The translations under genes were made by a program, and so were the position numbers. The notes beneath the pieces were generated by a model that ran no database searches, was not told the DNA's origin, and saw nothing but the letters and a program-made list of their open reading frames with translations. Positions 23,830 through 35,013 of a stretch of 64,000 nucleotides of DNA are shown here, piece after piece. The DNA comes from Epiperipatus broadwayi (lineage: Eukaryota; Onychophora; Udeonychophora; Euonychophora; Peripatidae): positions 3,596,001 to 3,660,000 of the forward strand of contig JAQFVV010000056.1 of NCBI GenBank assembly GCA_028023455.1, read 5' to 3'. How positions within the stretch are numbered: position 1 is the stretch's first letter; each line of letters begins with the position of its first letter.

Positions 23830-24760
23830 TCATCTTGCTCAACTAATGACTCTTTTACTTCATCCATAACTTCCTCCTTAATTTTAAATATTCTGTCATT
23901 TCTTTCATTATCATACTAATCTTTTCATTCTGGCTTTCACTTGCTTCTTTAATTTGTTTTTCTATTCTTTCACTTAAAGTTTTATTCACTTCTGCTATGT
24001 TTTTTCTCTTCTCTTTGTTCATCTCATTTTCTATTCTCTTCTCTTTGGTCTTCTCTTCGTTTATGCTCTTCTCTATATTCATCTTGTTTTCTATTCTCTT
24101 CTCTTTGTTTACGGTCTTCTTTGTTTATGCTCTTCTTCTCTTTGTTCATCTCATTTTCTATTCTCTTTTCTTTGTTTATGGTCTTCTCTTTGTTCATTCA
24201 TAATTTTTAATAGCTGGCTTATCATTGATGCTCCGTTTTCTGAGCTTGTTGCTTATCCTCTTCTTTTGTTCTTTATCTTCTTGACTTTGTTCTTAAAGAA
24301 GAAAGTTCTCAGCTTCTATATTCATCATTTTCTTTTTTGCTCTGGTTATCATCTATTTGTATTTTAATTCTTTTCTAATATTTTTACTATTTGATTCTCT
24401 TCTCTTTGGTCTTCTCTTCATTTATGCTCTCCTCTATATTCATCTTGTTTTCTATTCTCTTCTCTTTGTTTTTGGTCTTCTTTGTTTATGCTCTTCTTCT
24501 CTTTGTTCATCTCATTTTCTATTCTCTTTTCTTTGTTTATGGTCTTCTTCTCTTTGTTCATTCATAATTTTTAATAGCTGGCTTATCATTGATGCTCCGT
24601 TTTCTGAGCTTGTTGCTTATCCTCTTCTTTTGTTCTTTATCTTCTTGACTTTGTTCTTAAAGAAGAATGTTCTCAGCTTCTATATTCATCATTTTCTTTT
24701 TTGCTCTGGTTATCATCTATTTGTATTTTAATTCTTTTCTAATATTTTTACTATTTGATA
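23830..24760 (-). pseudogene. Glu/Lys-rich coiled-coil leader of gypsy gag
   Basis: Minus-strand frames here read as highly charged coiled coil: NIEKSINEEKTKEKRIENEM, then NKEKRKNIAEVNKTLSERIE, in the 75-codon frame at 23855-24082, continuing in broken frames to about 24760. Such N-terminal coiled coils precede the capsid domain in many gypsy elements. The segment has been doubled by a 364-bp tandem duplication (separate entry) that destroyed or shifted the frame. The T/C-rich plus strand gives long spurious open frames on the other side. Confidence 0.55.
24031..24758. repeat. 2 x 364-bp tandem duplication
   Basis: The second copy (24395-24758) repeats the first (24031-24394) at a constant offset of 364; for example TAATTTTTAATAGCTGGC at 24201 and 24565, and TTTTCTAATATTTTTACTAT at 24371 and 24735. 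Few differences are visible, so it is young relative to the decay of the surrounding gypsy genes. Each copy also contains shorter TTCTCTTTG.TC-type internal repeats. Confidence 0.9.
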
Positions 24761-24951
24761 TTCCATCATCCACTCCATGATTTGGCAGTCTTTGCTTCCT
24801 TTTTGCTTTATTCCCCCCATTTTTTTGTCCATTTCATATCACTGCACCACTCACAGAATCGTAATTTGTTTTTGCCTTTTCCATTTCTTCATTCTATATA
24901 TATATTTATTACTTCTAACCCCTTATGCCTATAGGTAGGCTAGCTACATCA

Positions 24952-24977
24952 GGTCCCACATTGGGCATCAAATGTAA
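24952..24977 (-). other. tRNA-Lys-type primer binding site and LTR edge
   Basis: On the minus strand the text runs ...GGTTACA-TT-TGATGCCCAATGTGGGACC. TTACA is a typical LTR end. After two bases comes a close match to the site complementary to animal tRNA-Lys(CUU), TGGCGCCCAACGTGGGGC, with differences mostly of the CG to TG/CA kind. This is where reverse transcription would start and fixes the element's direction as minus. Confidence 0.65.
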
Positions 24978-25190
24978 CCGAATGCACAACCAACCCCACT
25001 CTTCATTGGTTTTATTTCCTGATGAGCATATTGCAGAAAGGAACTATCGATTGGCATTCCCCAATGCAAACATCACCCCACCTACAACAAACAATATTTC
25101 CTGCTTATCAGAGGATATAGCGGGACAGAGACTGGGCATCTAGAAATTTGTTTCGTTTCCCAAACGGCGCCACTAAAGTTCCATCTTACT
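24973..25190 (-). repeat. Probable 5' LTR (R-U5 part) of the gypsy element
   Basis: Minus-strand sequence upstream of the primer site contains an AATAAA signal (about 25008-25013) and ends GGTTACA. The far LTR boundary is not found, and no second copy was located near 21 kb. A separate TGGCGCCGTTTGGGAAAC block at about 25151-25168 (minus) also looks like a primer site. It may belong to a different or older LTR element. Confidence 0.4.
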
Positions 25191-25974
25191 ACCTTACCAC
25201 CATCTGGTTATGCCGAACATAACACAGGAGCCATGAGATTCTTGTGAGCAAGATGCAATGAATGACTAGTGAAGCAAAATAGACTTGAACAATTACATTA
25301 AATTTTAAGTAACAATTTTATTTAATAACAATACATTAGCAAGTCCTTATATAGTTCATATAATGACAAGTCTAAAAATATTTCAGGTAGGTTATCTGAG
25401 CAAAAACCCATTTATCTGAGCACAGGTAGGTAAACAGGTAATATCAGCAATTCCAGATTTGTGAAGCATTTATAATCCAATCAAGTATAGATGTATATTT
25501 ATACACATACATTTTATTTTATTAAGATATAGATAACATGCACATAAGCATTTAAGATTCATATAGCATTTTATTATTTTTACCACATTTCCATTTAGCT
25601 GGTTCATTTAAAATAACTATTACAATTATTATTAAAAGTATTTCTATTATTTGAACATATCTTAAATTTTATGAAATAATTGGCATATAACTAATGAAAT
25701 ATATAACACATTTTCATTTTAAATAAAGATAAAAAAAAACTATCGTCAACTTTTGACTGAAGTTAATAATTGATTGTAAAAAATTTTCTTAAGACTAATA
25801 ATAAAAAATGCTCTCTCTTTTGTTTTATAAAAATTAATAGCTATAATTTTAAATTTTTCTATAATCTTTAATAGGTATAATTTTAATTCATATTTTATTG
25901 CAACTACGCGAAGATTCTAATGCTAATGATCAGTCACATGAATCTACGATCTTAAGAATTAATTGATCAACACA
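25191..25974. other. AT-rich segment between gypsy LTR and LINE
   Basis: No coding content. It holds copy 1 (about 25783-25850) of a ~70-bp direct repeat whose other copy lies just beyond the LINE. Confidence 0.45.
25783..25850 (+). repeat. ~68-bp direct repeat, left copy
   Basis: It matches 30930-30997: both read TTTTCTTAAGACTAATAATA, then a CTCTTTTGTTTTATAAAAAT block, then GCTATAATTTT. The pair brackets the LINE. It is too long for a normal LINE target duplication, so may mark an older host element split by the LINE. Confidence 0.7.
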
Positions 25975-25979
25975 ACAAC

Positions 25980-27170
25980 ACCACAATCACTAATTTACTT
26001 CATACCACTTCAGATGTTTTTTCAACAGTCAACTTTACCAAAGATCAAACCATTCTGCCTAAATTCCTCAAGTCCCTTGCAGACTATTACAGCAACAAAA
26101 GCCTCATTTTAGCAACAAATTCACCACTGTTACCTCTTCAAGTTTCCAGTCAAATTGCTATGCAACCTTATAAAACACATAAGATTGGGGAAAGAATTCA
26201 TCATCTACTAACTCACCCGAATGAACGTTATATAGTGCTGCAATTTAAGAGCTAGGCAAACCACAACAATTTTAAGAGCTCTTATAAAACGATAATAAAT
26301 TCCTGATCCACATTGATGTTAATAAAAAATTCCACCCTACACAGAAAAATAAAAAACTGCATTTGGATTTGAGGAGTCACACCTTCAGGGGTTGCTTCTA
26401 CCTTTTGGAAAAGCTCTCCAATTTATATACCTAATCCAATCAAACACAGATGTATTTAAACTTCAATTAAGTTCTCCAATTTAGATTCCTAGCAGAAGAA
26501 AGAACTGCTACCAGCATCCTCTCAAACACAGGTGTGATTGAACTTCAATTACAGAAAGGTTCAAACCCAGCAGACATACCAACAGTTATAAAACACTGAA
26601 ATTCACCCATGATATTGCCATTCCTAGGAATAAGACCCCAGTGCTTCTATTGTGATAATAGAACACAATTAAAGAATGCTTGGCTAGGATATGCAATCAT
26701 TATGGGGAAAAGAAAAACTGACAACATAAATGCAAGGAAGTGCTAATCAACCAGTACAATACCAGCATAGTCCAAAGTAAAAAATACAACTTCAAAACCT
26801 AATGAAGAAATCATTAATAACACCGAAATTGATCTGTTAAACCTTGCGAATATATCTATCAAGAGTTCTGCACATAAGAATAATCTGGCACTGAGTAATA
26901 GGGGCAAACAAAAATATCCCCAGACAAATTCATATTCCAGAAGCTCTGGAAACAATGAAACAATAGATGGATCCTTAAATGATATAAGGGATAACAACTC
27001 CATCTTGTACAAATCAAAAAAAAATTCTACCAGCATCTCTCTTCAACAAAAACAACATAAAAGCATATCACAAATACAACCAACACTCAGCCTCCATTAA
27101 CACCCTCTTCACAGTGCAAACAATGCTCACCCAGCTAAAATTAATGCTTCCATAAAAAATAATAATCTGG
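25980..27170 (+). pseudogene. LINE ORF1-like remnant
   Basis: Reading from about 25970, an open stretch of over 80 residues includes TTSDVFSTVNFTKDQTILPK and LLTHPNERYIVLQFKS, followed by broken frames. Another open stretch at about 26770-27105 is Asn/Ser/Lys rich (NLANISIKSSAHKNNLALSN). A short Cys/His cluster around 26665-26735 may be a decayed zinc knuckle, but spacing is unclear. Position directly before the endonuclease makes ORF1 (an RNA-binding protein of the LINE particle) the natural reading; sequence identity alone would not prove it. The long minus-strand frame at 26743-27036 is its antisense. Confidence 0.45.
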
Positions 27171-27739
27171 AAACTAGTTCCATCTTCTCTTCCTACTCCC
27201 ATCCTTCAGAATGTTTCAACTGATATCGTGTCTGAAGTGAAGCTGATGATTGGCTCATCCACTCAAAAGGAAAGAAAATCTTCAATGAAGAAGTCAAGCT
27301 CAGAGGATGAAGATGCTACATCCAATTATCAGTCTCTTAATCACAAGTCCCTTTCAAAAGCAATTTCAATCTCGCAAGCTTAGATAGAATCTTCCTTTAT
27401 CTCACTCCCTCCTGTTGAGCATGCTGGAGATGACAATCTCAACCTTGTCCTCTCTTTGAAAACCCTGCTAAAAACCCGCTTCATCTGCACCCCATCATTG
27501 TTCACCCGGAAATCCATCATCTAGCTGTAGAATCCAATCATTATCCGTTAATGTCTAATTTGTCTTGCCTTATTATAGAGATTTTCAGGGGAATCAATTC
27601 TATGCCTCGAGTTCAGGCAATAAAACATTGGTTCCTTTCCTCATCTCCTCACATCAGGTTCTTTGGAGAAACTAAATTTCACGTGAACTCCAATCCTACC
27701 ATCATTTCCGAGCTTAGTAAACTTGATTATCCTTAACTT

Positions 27740-28205
27740 TCAATTAACCTCACTGCTTCAGAGGGAGTCGGTGTTCTGATTAATGACAGGCATCCCCCAA
27801 ATAAATTCAAAATTACATATCAGGACAAGATCATTATAAGCATCAACCTGACATATGGAAGTAGTAACATTAACGCAATATACATATACTCCCTAAACAA
27901 CCACTCCAATTTCATATGAATCAACACAATTAGCATGGTGACAGCCAACAGTAGTGCACCAATCATCCTCATGGGCGATTTATGTCATATGACCAATTTA
28001 CTTTTAAATACCTCTACTTCCTAAATACGAAATTTATAAATGGTCGTGGATTTCTTCCACAAAATGTCTATTCATTCTACACACATAGATATCAAACCTT
28101 GATAATTTGTTTCTATACAGCTGAATTACACCAGTCTGGAGGTCATGCTTCAACCAGTTGCCTTCTCAGACCATCATGCTATTACTATAACCATACGGCT
28201 TAGAA
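27740..28205 (+). pseudogene. LINE endonuclease (EEP/APE-like) remnant
   Basis: Broken plus-strand frames give the order expected of a LINE endonuclease, which nicks target DNA to prime reverse transcription: GVGVLINDRHPPNKFKITYQ (about 27765-27825), SINLTYGSSNINAIYIYS (about 27840-27893), ILMGDL in place of the family I.GDFN/GDLN (about 27965-27982), and the C-terminal SDHHAI (28166-28183), a hallmark Asp-His pair. The Asn of GDxN reads Cys. Stops and frameshifts interrupt the domain. Confidence 0.7.
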
Positions 28206-28779
28206 ACTATGGTACATTCAACCTTATTCACTCAAATTGCTAACTTAGGCATCAATCATGGAAGCTATTCCTTCCAAAGCTTATATACTTTTCCATAAGA
28301 TTGACCTGTTGAATAGAACCCCTGAGGAGGTTTGGTTTGTATTCAATAGAATTTTACAAACTTTGATTGCACACATCACCAAAAAACAAAAGGCCCATCA
28401 ACTCTGATTAAAGAACTAGATGACATTCATCTAAAAATAAAAGCCTGCAATACTGAACCGGAACATACAACTCAGCTTTTGCAACTAAATCAATATAAAG
28501 TTAAGCAGGTTGCCATCACCGAATACATTTCCATCAAAAGAGCACAAAATTATCTCACAGCCCAACATTGCTGAAACAAAAGTTATCTGCAGTGCCATCA
28601 AAAAAACTCCTTATACTTACATCGCTGGTAAGATGGAAGCAGCATCTCCGGACCATGTATGATTGAACACATAAGTCAAGACTTTTTAAAAACCATCTAC
28701 AAAATAATCAAACTACAACAGTAACTGGTAGACTCACTCTGATGCTATTAACCATGGAATTACATACTCCGATCTCCAG

Positions 28780-29600
28780 GACAAACTTTCTGCTCTTCTA
28801 GTCGGTGTTCATCCCGGGATGCATGCCATTCCAAAATTCCTAATATCACACCTGAGTAACTTTGCAATCCTGATTATGACGGGTATGGTAAACCATCTTT
28901 CTATTGGAAAAAGACAAATACACAATCTGTACCCAATAGCATTAGTATCATATGTAAAGAAAAATAAAGATTCTACCAATATCAACAACAAAAGAACTAT
29001 CTATCACCATGACTCCTATTATGCTTAAAGTAATACGAGTAATAAAGAAAAAATATAGCAGGCAATTCTTAATCACATTGTTCAGTCCCAATATGCTAAG
29101 AAAGGATCTTCGGCTTTGACGGCAAGTGGTGAAGTTATGACGCTTTTTTATTATGTTAGATCCAAGCGAATGTCCAAGCCTGTTGCAATTCAGCTCAACA
29201 TATCAGAGGCGTTTGACTCCGTCAACATTCTCAAACTTCTAGCTCTCCTAAATGAAATCAGCATTCTCTCTCAAATTATCCAGATCATAGAAAATCTCCT
29301 TAGCAATAGACAAATTCACATTGTGCTGAATGGATGCTATACTAACGGTTTCCAATCCGATATTTCCATTCCACAAGATTCCCTGCTTTTCATCTGTTAT
29401 TTAAAACTACTACTAAAATACATAGAAAATTCATTCCCAGGAATATACACACACAGAATTAAGGTCATTCAAACTATTCACATACATAGATATCTTAGTT
29501 ATTGTTCCATCCCAAAAATTTCTACCAAAGCTCTACCAAATACTTGACAATTTTTCATTGTCATCTCATCTTAAATTCAACCCCAAGAAATCTTCCCCAT
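28780..29600 (+). pseudogene. LINE reverse transcriptase remnant
   Basis: RT palm and finger blocks are readable. The block before the palm reads HAIPKFLISHLSNFAILI, then ALVSYVKKNKDSTNINN (28819-29000). The first-Asp block reads AIQLNISEAFDSVN (about 29180-29230), where the family D.SKAFD has its catalytic Asp changed to Asn. Next come ENLLSNRQIHIVLNG and GFQSDISIPQDSLL (29287-29385); the family has PQGS. At 29483-29494 the catalytic Y-A-D-D reads Tyr-Ile-Asp-Ile, followed by FNPKKS near 29576. Loss of these acidic residues and frameshifts make it inactive. Confidence 0.75.
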
Positions 29601-30406
29601 AGAAAATTCTTCCAGGAAAAACAAGAACTTCAAGATTCCTCACCAAGTCACAAGAATTTCTGGGCTTTCCAATTTACCTTTCTCAATCATCAATGTCAAG
29701 ACAGATACAAAATACTCTAATAGATTCTATCTCTAAAATAATTCAAACCCTCTCTAAAGTATATTTATCATTACAAGGAAAGGTTGCACTCCTCAACATG
29801 AATGTAATGTTGAGAATTACAAACTATCTGCCTATCATTACCATTTCAAAAGCCTTTTCCAAAAAGATTAACAGCTTATGCCCCAACCTTTTCTGGGACA
29901 GCACCACATCAATTAGCATATCCAGAATACTAGTACGCTGTAAATACAATGGGATGTCCTTCAACTCCATTCCTGCAATTCTTTTTCAAAAATCTTTTAC
30001 GTTAATTATTAACCTCATGAGAAAACACGAATCAATAACTTTCAATGAACCAATTCAACCCACCGACCGTCCTCTACCTCGTAAAATGTGTTGGCTTGAT
30101 CAACTGCTCTGGATGCTTAACCAGCGTTTAACTGTAGCTCAAAAATTACAAAATGCAAAAATTACCATCTGGGAGGCATACAGTATAATTAATCTGAATT
30201 ATCCCACAATTATTCCGAATCTTGACTTCACCAACTACAAATTAACAATTTTTAAATTTCTAAGTCTTGAGTCTAAATCCCTTAATCTCATTATTAAAAT
30301 AAACTTAGAGGCCATGCCCACAAAAAAATTCCTTCATTTCAAAAGATTTTACAAGCCCCTATTTGCCAAATATGTAAAAGGCAAGAAGAGGCTTTCAACC
30401 ATATAA
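29600..30406 (+). pseudogene. LINE RT thumb / C-terminal region
   Basis: A 238-codon open frame ends at 30406 and its first ATG is at 29693. It contains LSLQGKVALLNMNVMLRITN, then KKINSLCPNLFWDSTTSISI, then a GMSFNSIPAILFQKSF-type block. This is the pattern (SL.GK..L.N..L...., KINSL...FWD, G..S....) of the region after the RT in L1/Tx1-clade LINEs. It lies after the FNPKKS motif in the adjacent frame, so a frameshift near 29600-29690 separates it from the RT. It has stayed open longer than the rest, perhaps by chance. Confidence 0.68.
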
Positions 30407-30413
30407 TATACTC

Positions 30414-30713
30414 ATGCACTGGGCTCAACAAAATAAATTTAGCCATATACCAAAACTTAAGGATTACTATAAAATCAAGTCTATAAAAGAAGCCTTACAA
30501 ACTAAACAGTTCCCTATTATTAGACTGTCAATCTTTATTACACATGCTATATGGAATGTCAGATGTAAGGTAATGTTCACAGTGCCTGCCCCTGAACCAG
30601 TAAGTCTATTCATGAATATTATAAGAAAAGTAATAGACATCGTCATAGCATCAAAACTAATGTACAATGAAACGTGGAATTTACTTAATATACCAGATCC
30701 ACCGAATCATTAG
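30414..30713 (+). pseudogene. LINE C-terminal tail
   Basis: A 99-codon frame follows the previous stop almost directly, in another frame. WAQQNKFSHIPKLKDYYKIK, then a hydrophobic stretch with ITHAIWNVRCKVMF, resembles the L1/Tx1 tail where a late Trp-rich (IW..R) motif follows the zinc-knuckle region. No knuckle is intact. Its stop at 30711-30713 is taken as the coding end of the LINE. Confidence 0.5.
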
Positions 30714-30929
30714 TAGATTTGACTAGGTAAAGGATGATTAATAGATACATTATGGCCAATCCTAATAGGTGACTAAAAAAGCTACATCAGTACATTATTA
30801 TCAATCAGAAGATAATCAATATACAAATGGTTCCAGACTGTTTGAAATATGTAAAACATATTATTTTCTGTCTGTTAAAAGTATGTAAACACACTATTTT
30901 TCATAAATTCTTTTGAGATTAAAAAAAAA

Positions 30930-30997
30930 CTTTTCTTAAGACTAATAATATAAAATTTTCTCTTTTGTTTTATAAAAATTAATGGCTATAATTTTGC
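30930..30997 (+). repeat. ~68-bp direct repeat, right copy
   Basis: Partner of 25783-25850, differing by a few bases and a small indel. Same orientation on the far side of the LINE. Confidence 0.7.
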
Positions 30998-31805
30998 AAT
31001 TGAATTATTTCTATTTGTTTACCTCTAAATTCATATCTTCGTTTATTACTGTATTACTAAATAACTGGGAGTCTGTCTTGAAGCTGAATGGTTAAAACTT
31101 TTAGGCAAGGCTTGGAGTTCACGTTTTGCAGATGGAGAGAGAAAACAAGTAGTCTAACTAAAGATAATATTAGGATAATTTTTCATTAGGCTGTTTGATG
31201 GTTCCATTAAATCACTTTTCTAATAGTCTAGTAGCTAAATCTTCTGTCAATTCATGAATCTTGTATCTCTGAATCAGTTAATAATAATAAACTTCTACTG
31301 ATTTTCCAGACTTTATAATTTTTTCTCCCTGACAAACGGATTCACCTTAAAGCATGTCCTTTTTCTCCCATTAGTGGAAATAGTTTTTTCATCCTTGTCC
31401 GTGTTTTTTAATCCCTTAGATCATTGGACAGTTCAGGAAGACTTTTAATTAGTGACTATTTTCAATTATCTGCTTTACATGTGTTTTCGAATCTTAAATT
31501 TTTTCTTGCCTGCGGTTCGGTGACTTGACACCTTTAATTTATACTAGTTATTCTGCCCTAGAAGTTTTCTTCAACCTAAATTTTAATGTTTAAAGATTTT
31601 TATTTGATTTTTAACTTGAATTTTAATAGATTTATATTTTCTTTAATTGCAAATATAAACATATTTGCTTTTCCTTTTAATTTAACCAAATTATCATTTT
31701 TAATTGCGGTCAAATTTCATTATTTCTTCCTTTTCTTTAAAATATTTTAATTTGACAGAGGGGGGGGGTCTTCTAAACATATATGTGAAACAGCATGTCT
31801 GTTTC
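30998..31805. other. Unassigned spacer
   Basis: No coding signal. A G9 run at 31759 and T-rich tracts. Slightly less AT-extreme than average, perhaps old element sequence. Confidence 0.45.
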
Positions 31806-32165
31806 AGTAAGGAAGACCTACATTTTATTAAATAAAAAAAATATTTAACCCGATGATCTTTCCTCTTTCCATCTAATAATTTTCCAAAATGAATTATTCC
31901 AATGTAAGTAGATTTTATAAGCAAAGGAAATAAAATTAAATATTTATGGATGTTGATAGGCAAAGATAGTATTGTCCTATCCATTTCCATAATTTGACTA
32001 ATAATGTTCATTAAGAATAAAGTTCATTTATTTTCCGGTCCTCAATCATTGGTAAGGCAATCATTATACTCAGTTATTTCTGAACGTTCCTCTCGTGTGA
32101 TGTTGACATCCCCTTTCATAAATTATTTCAATATAAATTGAAGTTGGATATTAAATTGTATAGAT
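31806..32165. repeat. Dispersed ~370-bp repeat, copy 2
   Basis: Same family and orientation as 18566-18962. It lacks about 25 bases found in the other copy near 31970. The minus-strand 103-codon frame at 31700-32011 lies mostly in the repeat but is not open in copy 1, so it is not a conserved gene. Confidence 0.75.
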
Positions 32166-35013
32166 GAAATATATATTTATTAGGCATTTCAGAAGGAATG
32201 AGTAATTACACTGCTTTAGGTTAAATAATAGCATTTGATCTTATGGCAAATTGTCTTTACTCACAATATATTTTCTACTTGAAATCTTAAAAAATTTTGT
32301 TTAAATATATAAATGTTTTTGATATTTATCTTCCTTAAAATTCAAGCTTAGAACGATGTTATTAAAAATTTCTCTAATTATTATATTAAAGATAATTTAG
32401 TTTTTTGGAAATTATTATTAACGATATTAAAGACTGATTTAATTACTCTTTTCTTGAGTGATATTAGAGTTCTCTCCTAATGAAGATTTTATAAATAAGG
32501 AAAATTCATTCAAACTATTGATCTATGCATAGCGACTAGTTTGTAAAAGATAGAATTTGGAAATTGATTGATTTAGTTTTTATAGTAGAATCAACTTCCA
32601 GTAATTAGCATTTCATGATTTTGTATTCAATTATTGTTGAATGCATCATAATTAATAATTGAGTAATTAAGTTATAATTTTATTTCCTACTAAGGTTATC
32701 TCTGTTTGCATCTTGATTAGTAATTACTAGTTAAATCAAATAATTATTTTATATATATAAATGACTGAAATCTAAGTTTACTTTTGTTATTAAAATTTTA
32801 TAATATAACGTTTAAGTTATATACGTGTGTGTATGGGTATTTTAATGTAAAAGGATAACGTATTTACTGTTTATTGTCAAAAATTATATTTTTAAATTTA
32901 TGGTTTGATATTGCACATAAAGAAGTGGCTTAATAAGTTTGTAAGTTACCCTTACATTACAATTTCTGATCATATAGTAAACTTTTCTGAAACTATGTTG
33001 AATTATAGCATTATTGCTTGTGTTTCTAATACAAGTTAATAAATTTTCCAATTTTTTTAATACCTAGCCTACTGTATTTTCAAACAGTTACATAATTATG
33101 ATAAGATTAAACTATTATTCAATACCAGAAAACCTATTGTGTGTATATAAAAATTTTAATCCCATGTATTCCAATTCACACATATCTATATAAAAGATTA
33201 AGAAAAAACTCACAAAAATCAACTTTTTTTAGAACATGATAAACAAGGTAGATATTGTTTTCATTCTCAAAATTTTTTAAGGTTTACATTATTACTGGAC
33301 ACAATGATAAAAAGACAATCAAAGTAGCATCGATAAAGATAGCGTCATGAATAAACTAGCAAAACTTACAACTAATTACATATAGAAGCATAAGCATCTC
33401 TGAATATATCTACAAAGTTTTCTAATAATGAATAATGTCAACTTCGACATGATGACATTCTGCATGGACTATCTATTAGGTTAGTTATTTTATAAATGAA
33501 AATTTATTTACTCCAAACCTTCCAAGAATTCTTTTCACTCTATTTTAGAACCATCTACAATAAGCTCGAATAATCAATCGATGCCAGATATAAGTATAAT
33601 ATCTTCATGCCCAAAATAGTTTCTGGACATATAGTAGTGTGAACAAATTATTCTTGGAATGATAAAATATGATATTATTATTTGCATAACGTAAGTGTAA
33701 TTTAATTTCTGCAAATGTAAATATACTCTTTAAGATTATACAGCTTAATGTACTCTTTATTCAGTATGATAGTAGTTTTGATAATTTTTTAATTTCTTTT
33801 AAAAAAAGTTTTAAGATGTGATGACAAAGATAATTTAAAAAATAATAGTGATATCATTACATAATTATCCATATATTTATTAGATTTAATTTCTTTTTGA
33901 ATGGTTTTGATGATTACACTAGAACAGATTGTTTATATATCATAAATCTGCCTTTTTCCCCCTGAAGTTATGAGGATCAATAATCTACTTTATTTCACTA
34001 TTCTAGATCCATAATATGGAAGTATGAATTATCAACATCAGATGATACCCCTACCAAATCTCTAGACTAGTTTTTTTGGCAATTAGTTTTAAATAATGAA
34101 TAATTTCATAGAACAGACACTTTTATATCGACAAAATATCACTTGTTTTTTAGCTTACACAATGAATAATACTTGTCTACTCTAGGGTCACATATAATAA
34201 GCTCGAACAATAAATGATTATCAGATGATAGAGCATTTCAATCCTCATCACCAGACCATTGGAAGCAATATAGAAACTGGTCTGGAGATTGAAAAGCACT
34301 AGTCTGGAAATCACCGATTACTCTAGTTGCTACAGATGGCACTAGAATAAGAATTACTCCTGTTTGTCACATACTCTGTGATCTATCTTGCTACTAAAAT
34401 ATATATATATATATAAAGGTGAAATGCCAAATGTACAATTACAATGTTTTAGTTTTGCTTTCAAATCATCATTGATAAAGACAAAAACTGGCATAATAAC
34501 AATGGAGTTTGAAATGCACTATCATTTGGGAATCAGATTGCTCAAAATTATTATGTGGCATTAGAGTAGAGAGTCATTTCTTTTATATCATACTTTTATT
34601 ACAATAATCAAGATATTAATTTGAAAATTTCAAAGACTGAGGTTTTGAAGACAAACGACTTACTTGTCTAGCTATATATGTCAACAAATACATTTTAGGG
34701 GTGTTATATTTTGACAATTCTTTACCCATCAACATTTATAGCAATGTTTTTTTTAATTTAACCGCGACTCCTTTTCTAGAATTTTTGGTAATCACAGATT
34801 TTACATTCAGCAAGCATCCGAATGGTAAGGACTACACATGTGTGCAATATGTTATTATTTTACTTATTTCGTCAGATTTCAGCTAACGTAAAAAAAATTT
34901 CTCTGATAAAATTTGGATTTTTGTCTCTAAAAAGAGATATTAAAAAAAGTTTTTCTTTCTAATTTTTTTTAGTTCTAAGCAAAACTTTTCATCGTAAATT
35001 ATTTTAACAGCAG
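32166..35013. other. AT-rich spacer with short sub-repeats
   Basis: No gene recognised. A motif ATAAGCTCGAA.AAT.AATGAT..CAGAT occurs twice (about 33560 and 34197), and a CCAGACC/GGTCTGG pair forms a small hairpin at 34221-34296. An (AT)n tract is at 34399-34416. These may be decayed MITEs. Confidence 0.45.

Larger units (their letters stand above)
25975..30715 (+). mobile_element. Decayed L1/Tx1-like LINE (ORF1-EN-RT)
   Basis: A full-length-looking non-LTR retrotransposon in the plus direction: ORF1-like text (about 25980-27170), an apurinic-type endonuclease (about 27740-28200), reverse transcriptase (about 28780-29600) and an L1/Tx1-style C-terminal region (29600-30713). Every domain is broken by stops and frameshifts, and key catalytic residues are lost. 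Base composition is C-richer than the surrounding DNA, as expected of an insertion. No poly-A tail or clear target duplication is visible; a 68-bp direct repeat flanks it. Confidence 0.8.

Noticed and set aside
23997-24731. Phe/Ser/Leu-rich plus-strand frames as membrane proteins
   Set aside because: They are the antisense of the Glu/Lys coiled-coil gag leader and its tandem copy.
25151-25168. TGGCGCCGTTTGGGAAAC as the main primer binding site of the gypsy element
   Set aside because: The site at 24952 fits better: it follows an LTR-like TTACA end and matches tRNA-Lys. The other block is kept only as a note.
26743-27036. 97-codon minus-strand hydrophobic ORF
   Set aside because: Antisense of the LINE ORF1-like region; starts at a non-ATG codon and has no homology I recognise.
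31700-32011. 103-codon minus-strand ORF in the dispersed repeat
   Set aside because: Not open in the sister repeat copy at 18.6 kb.
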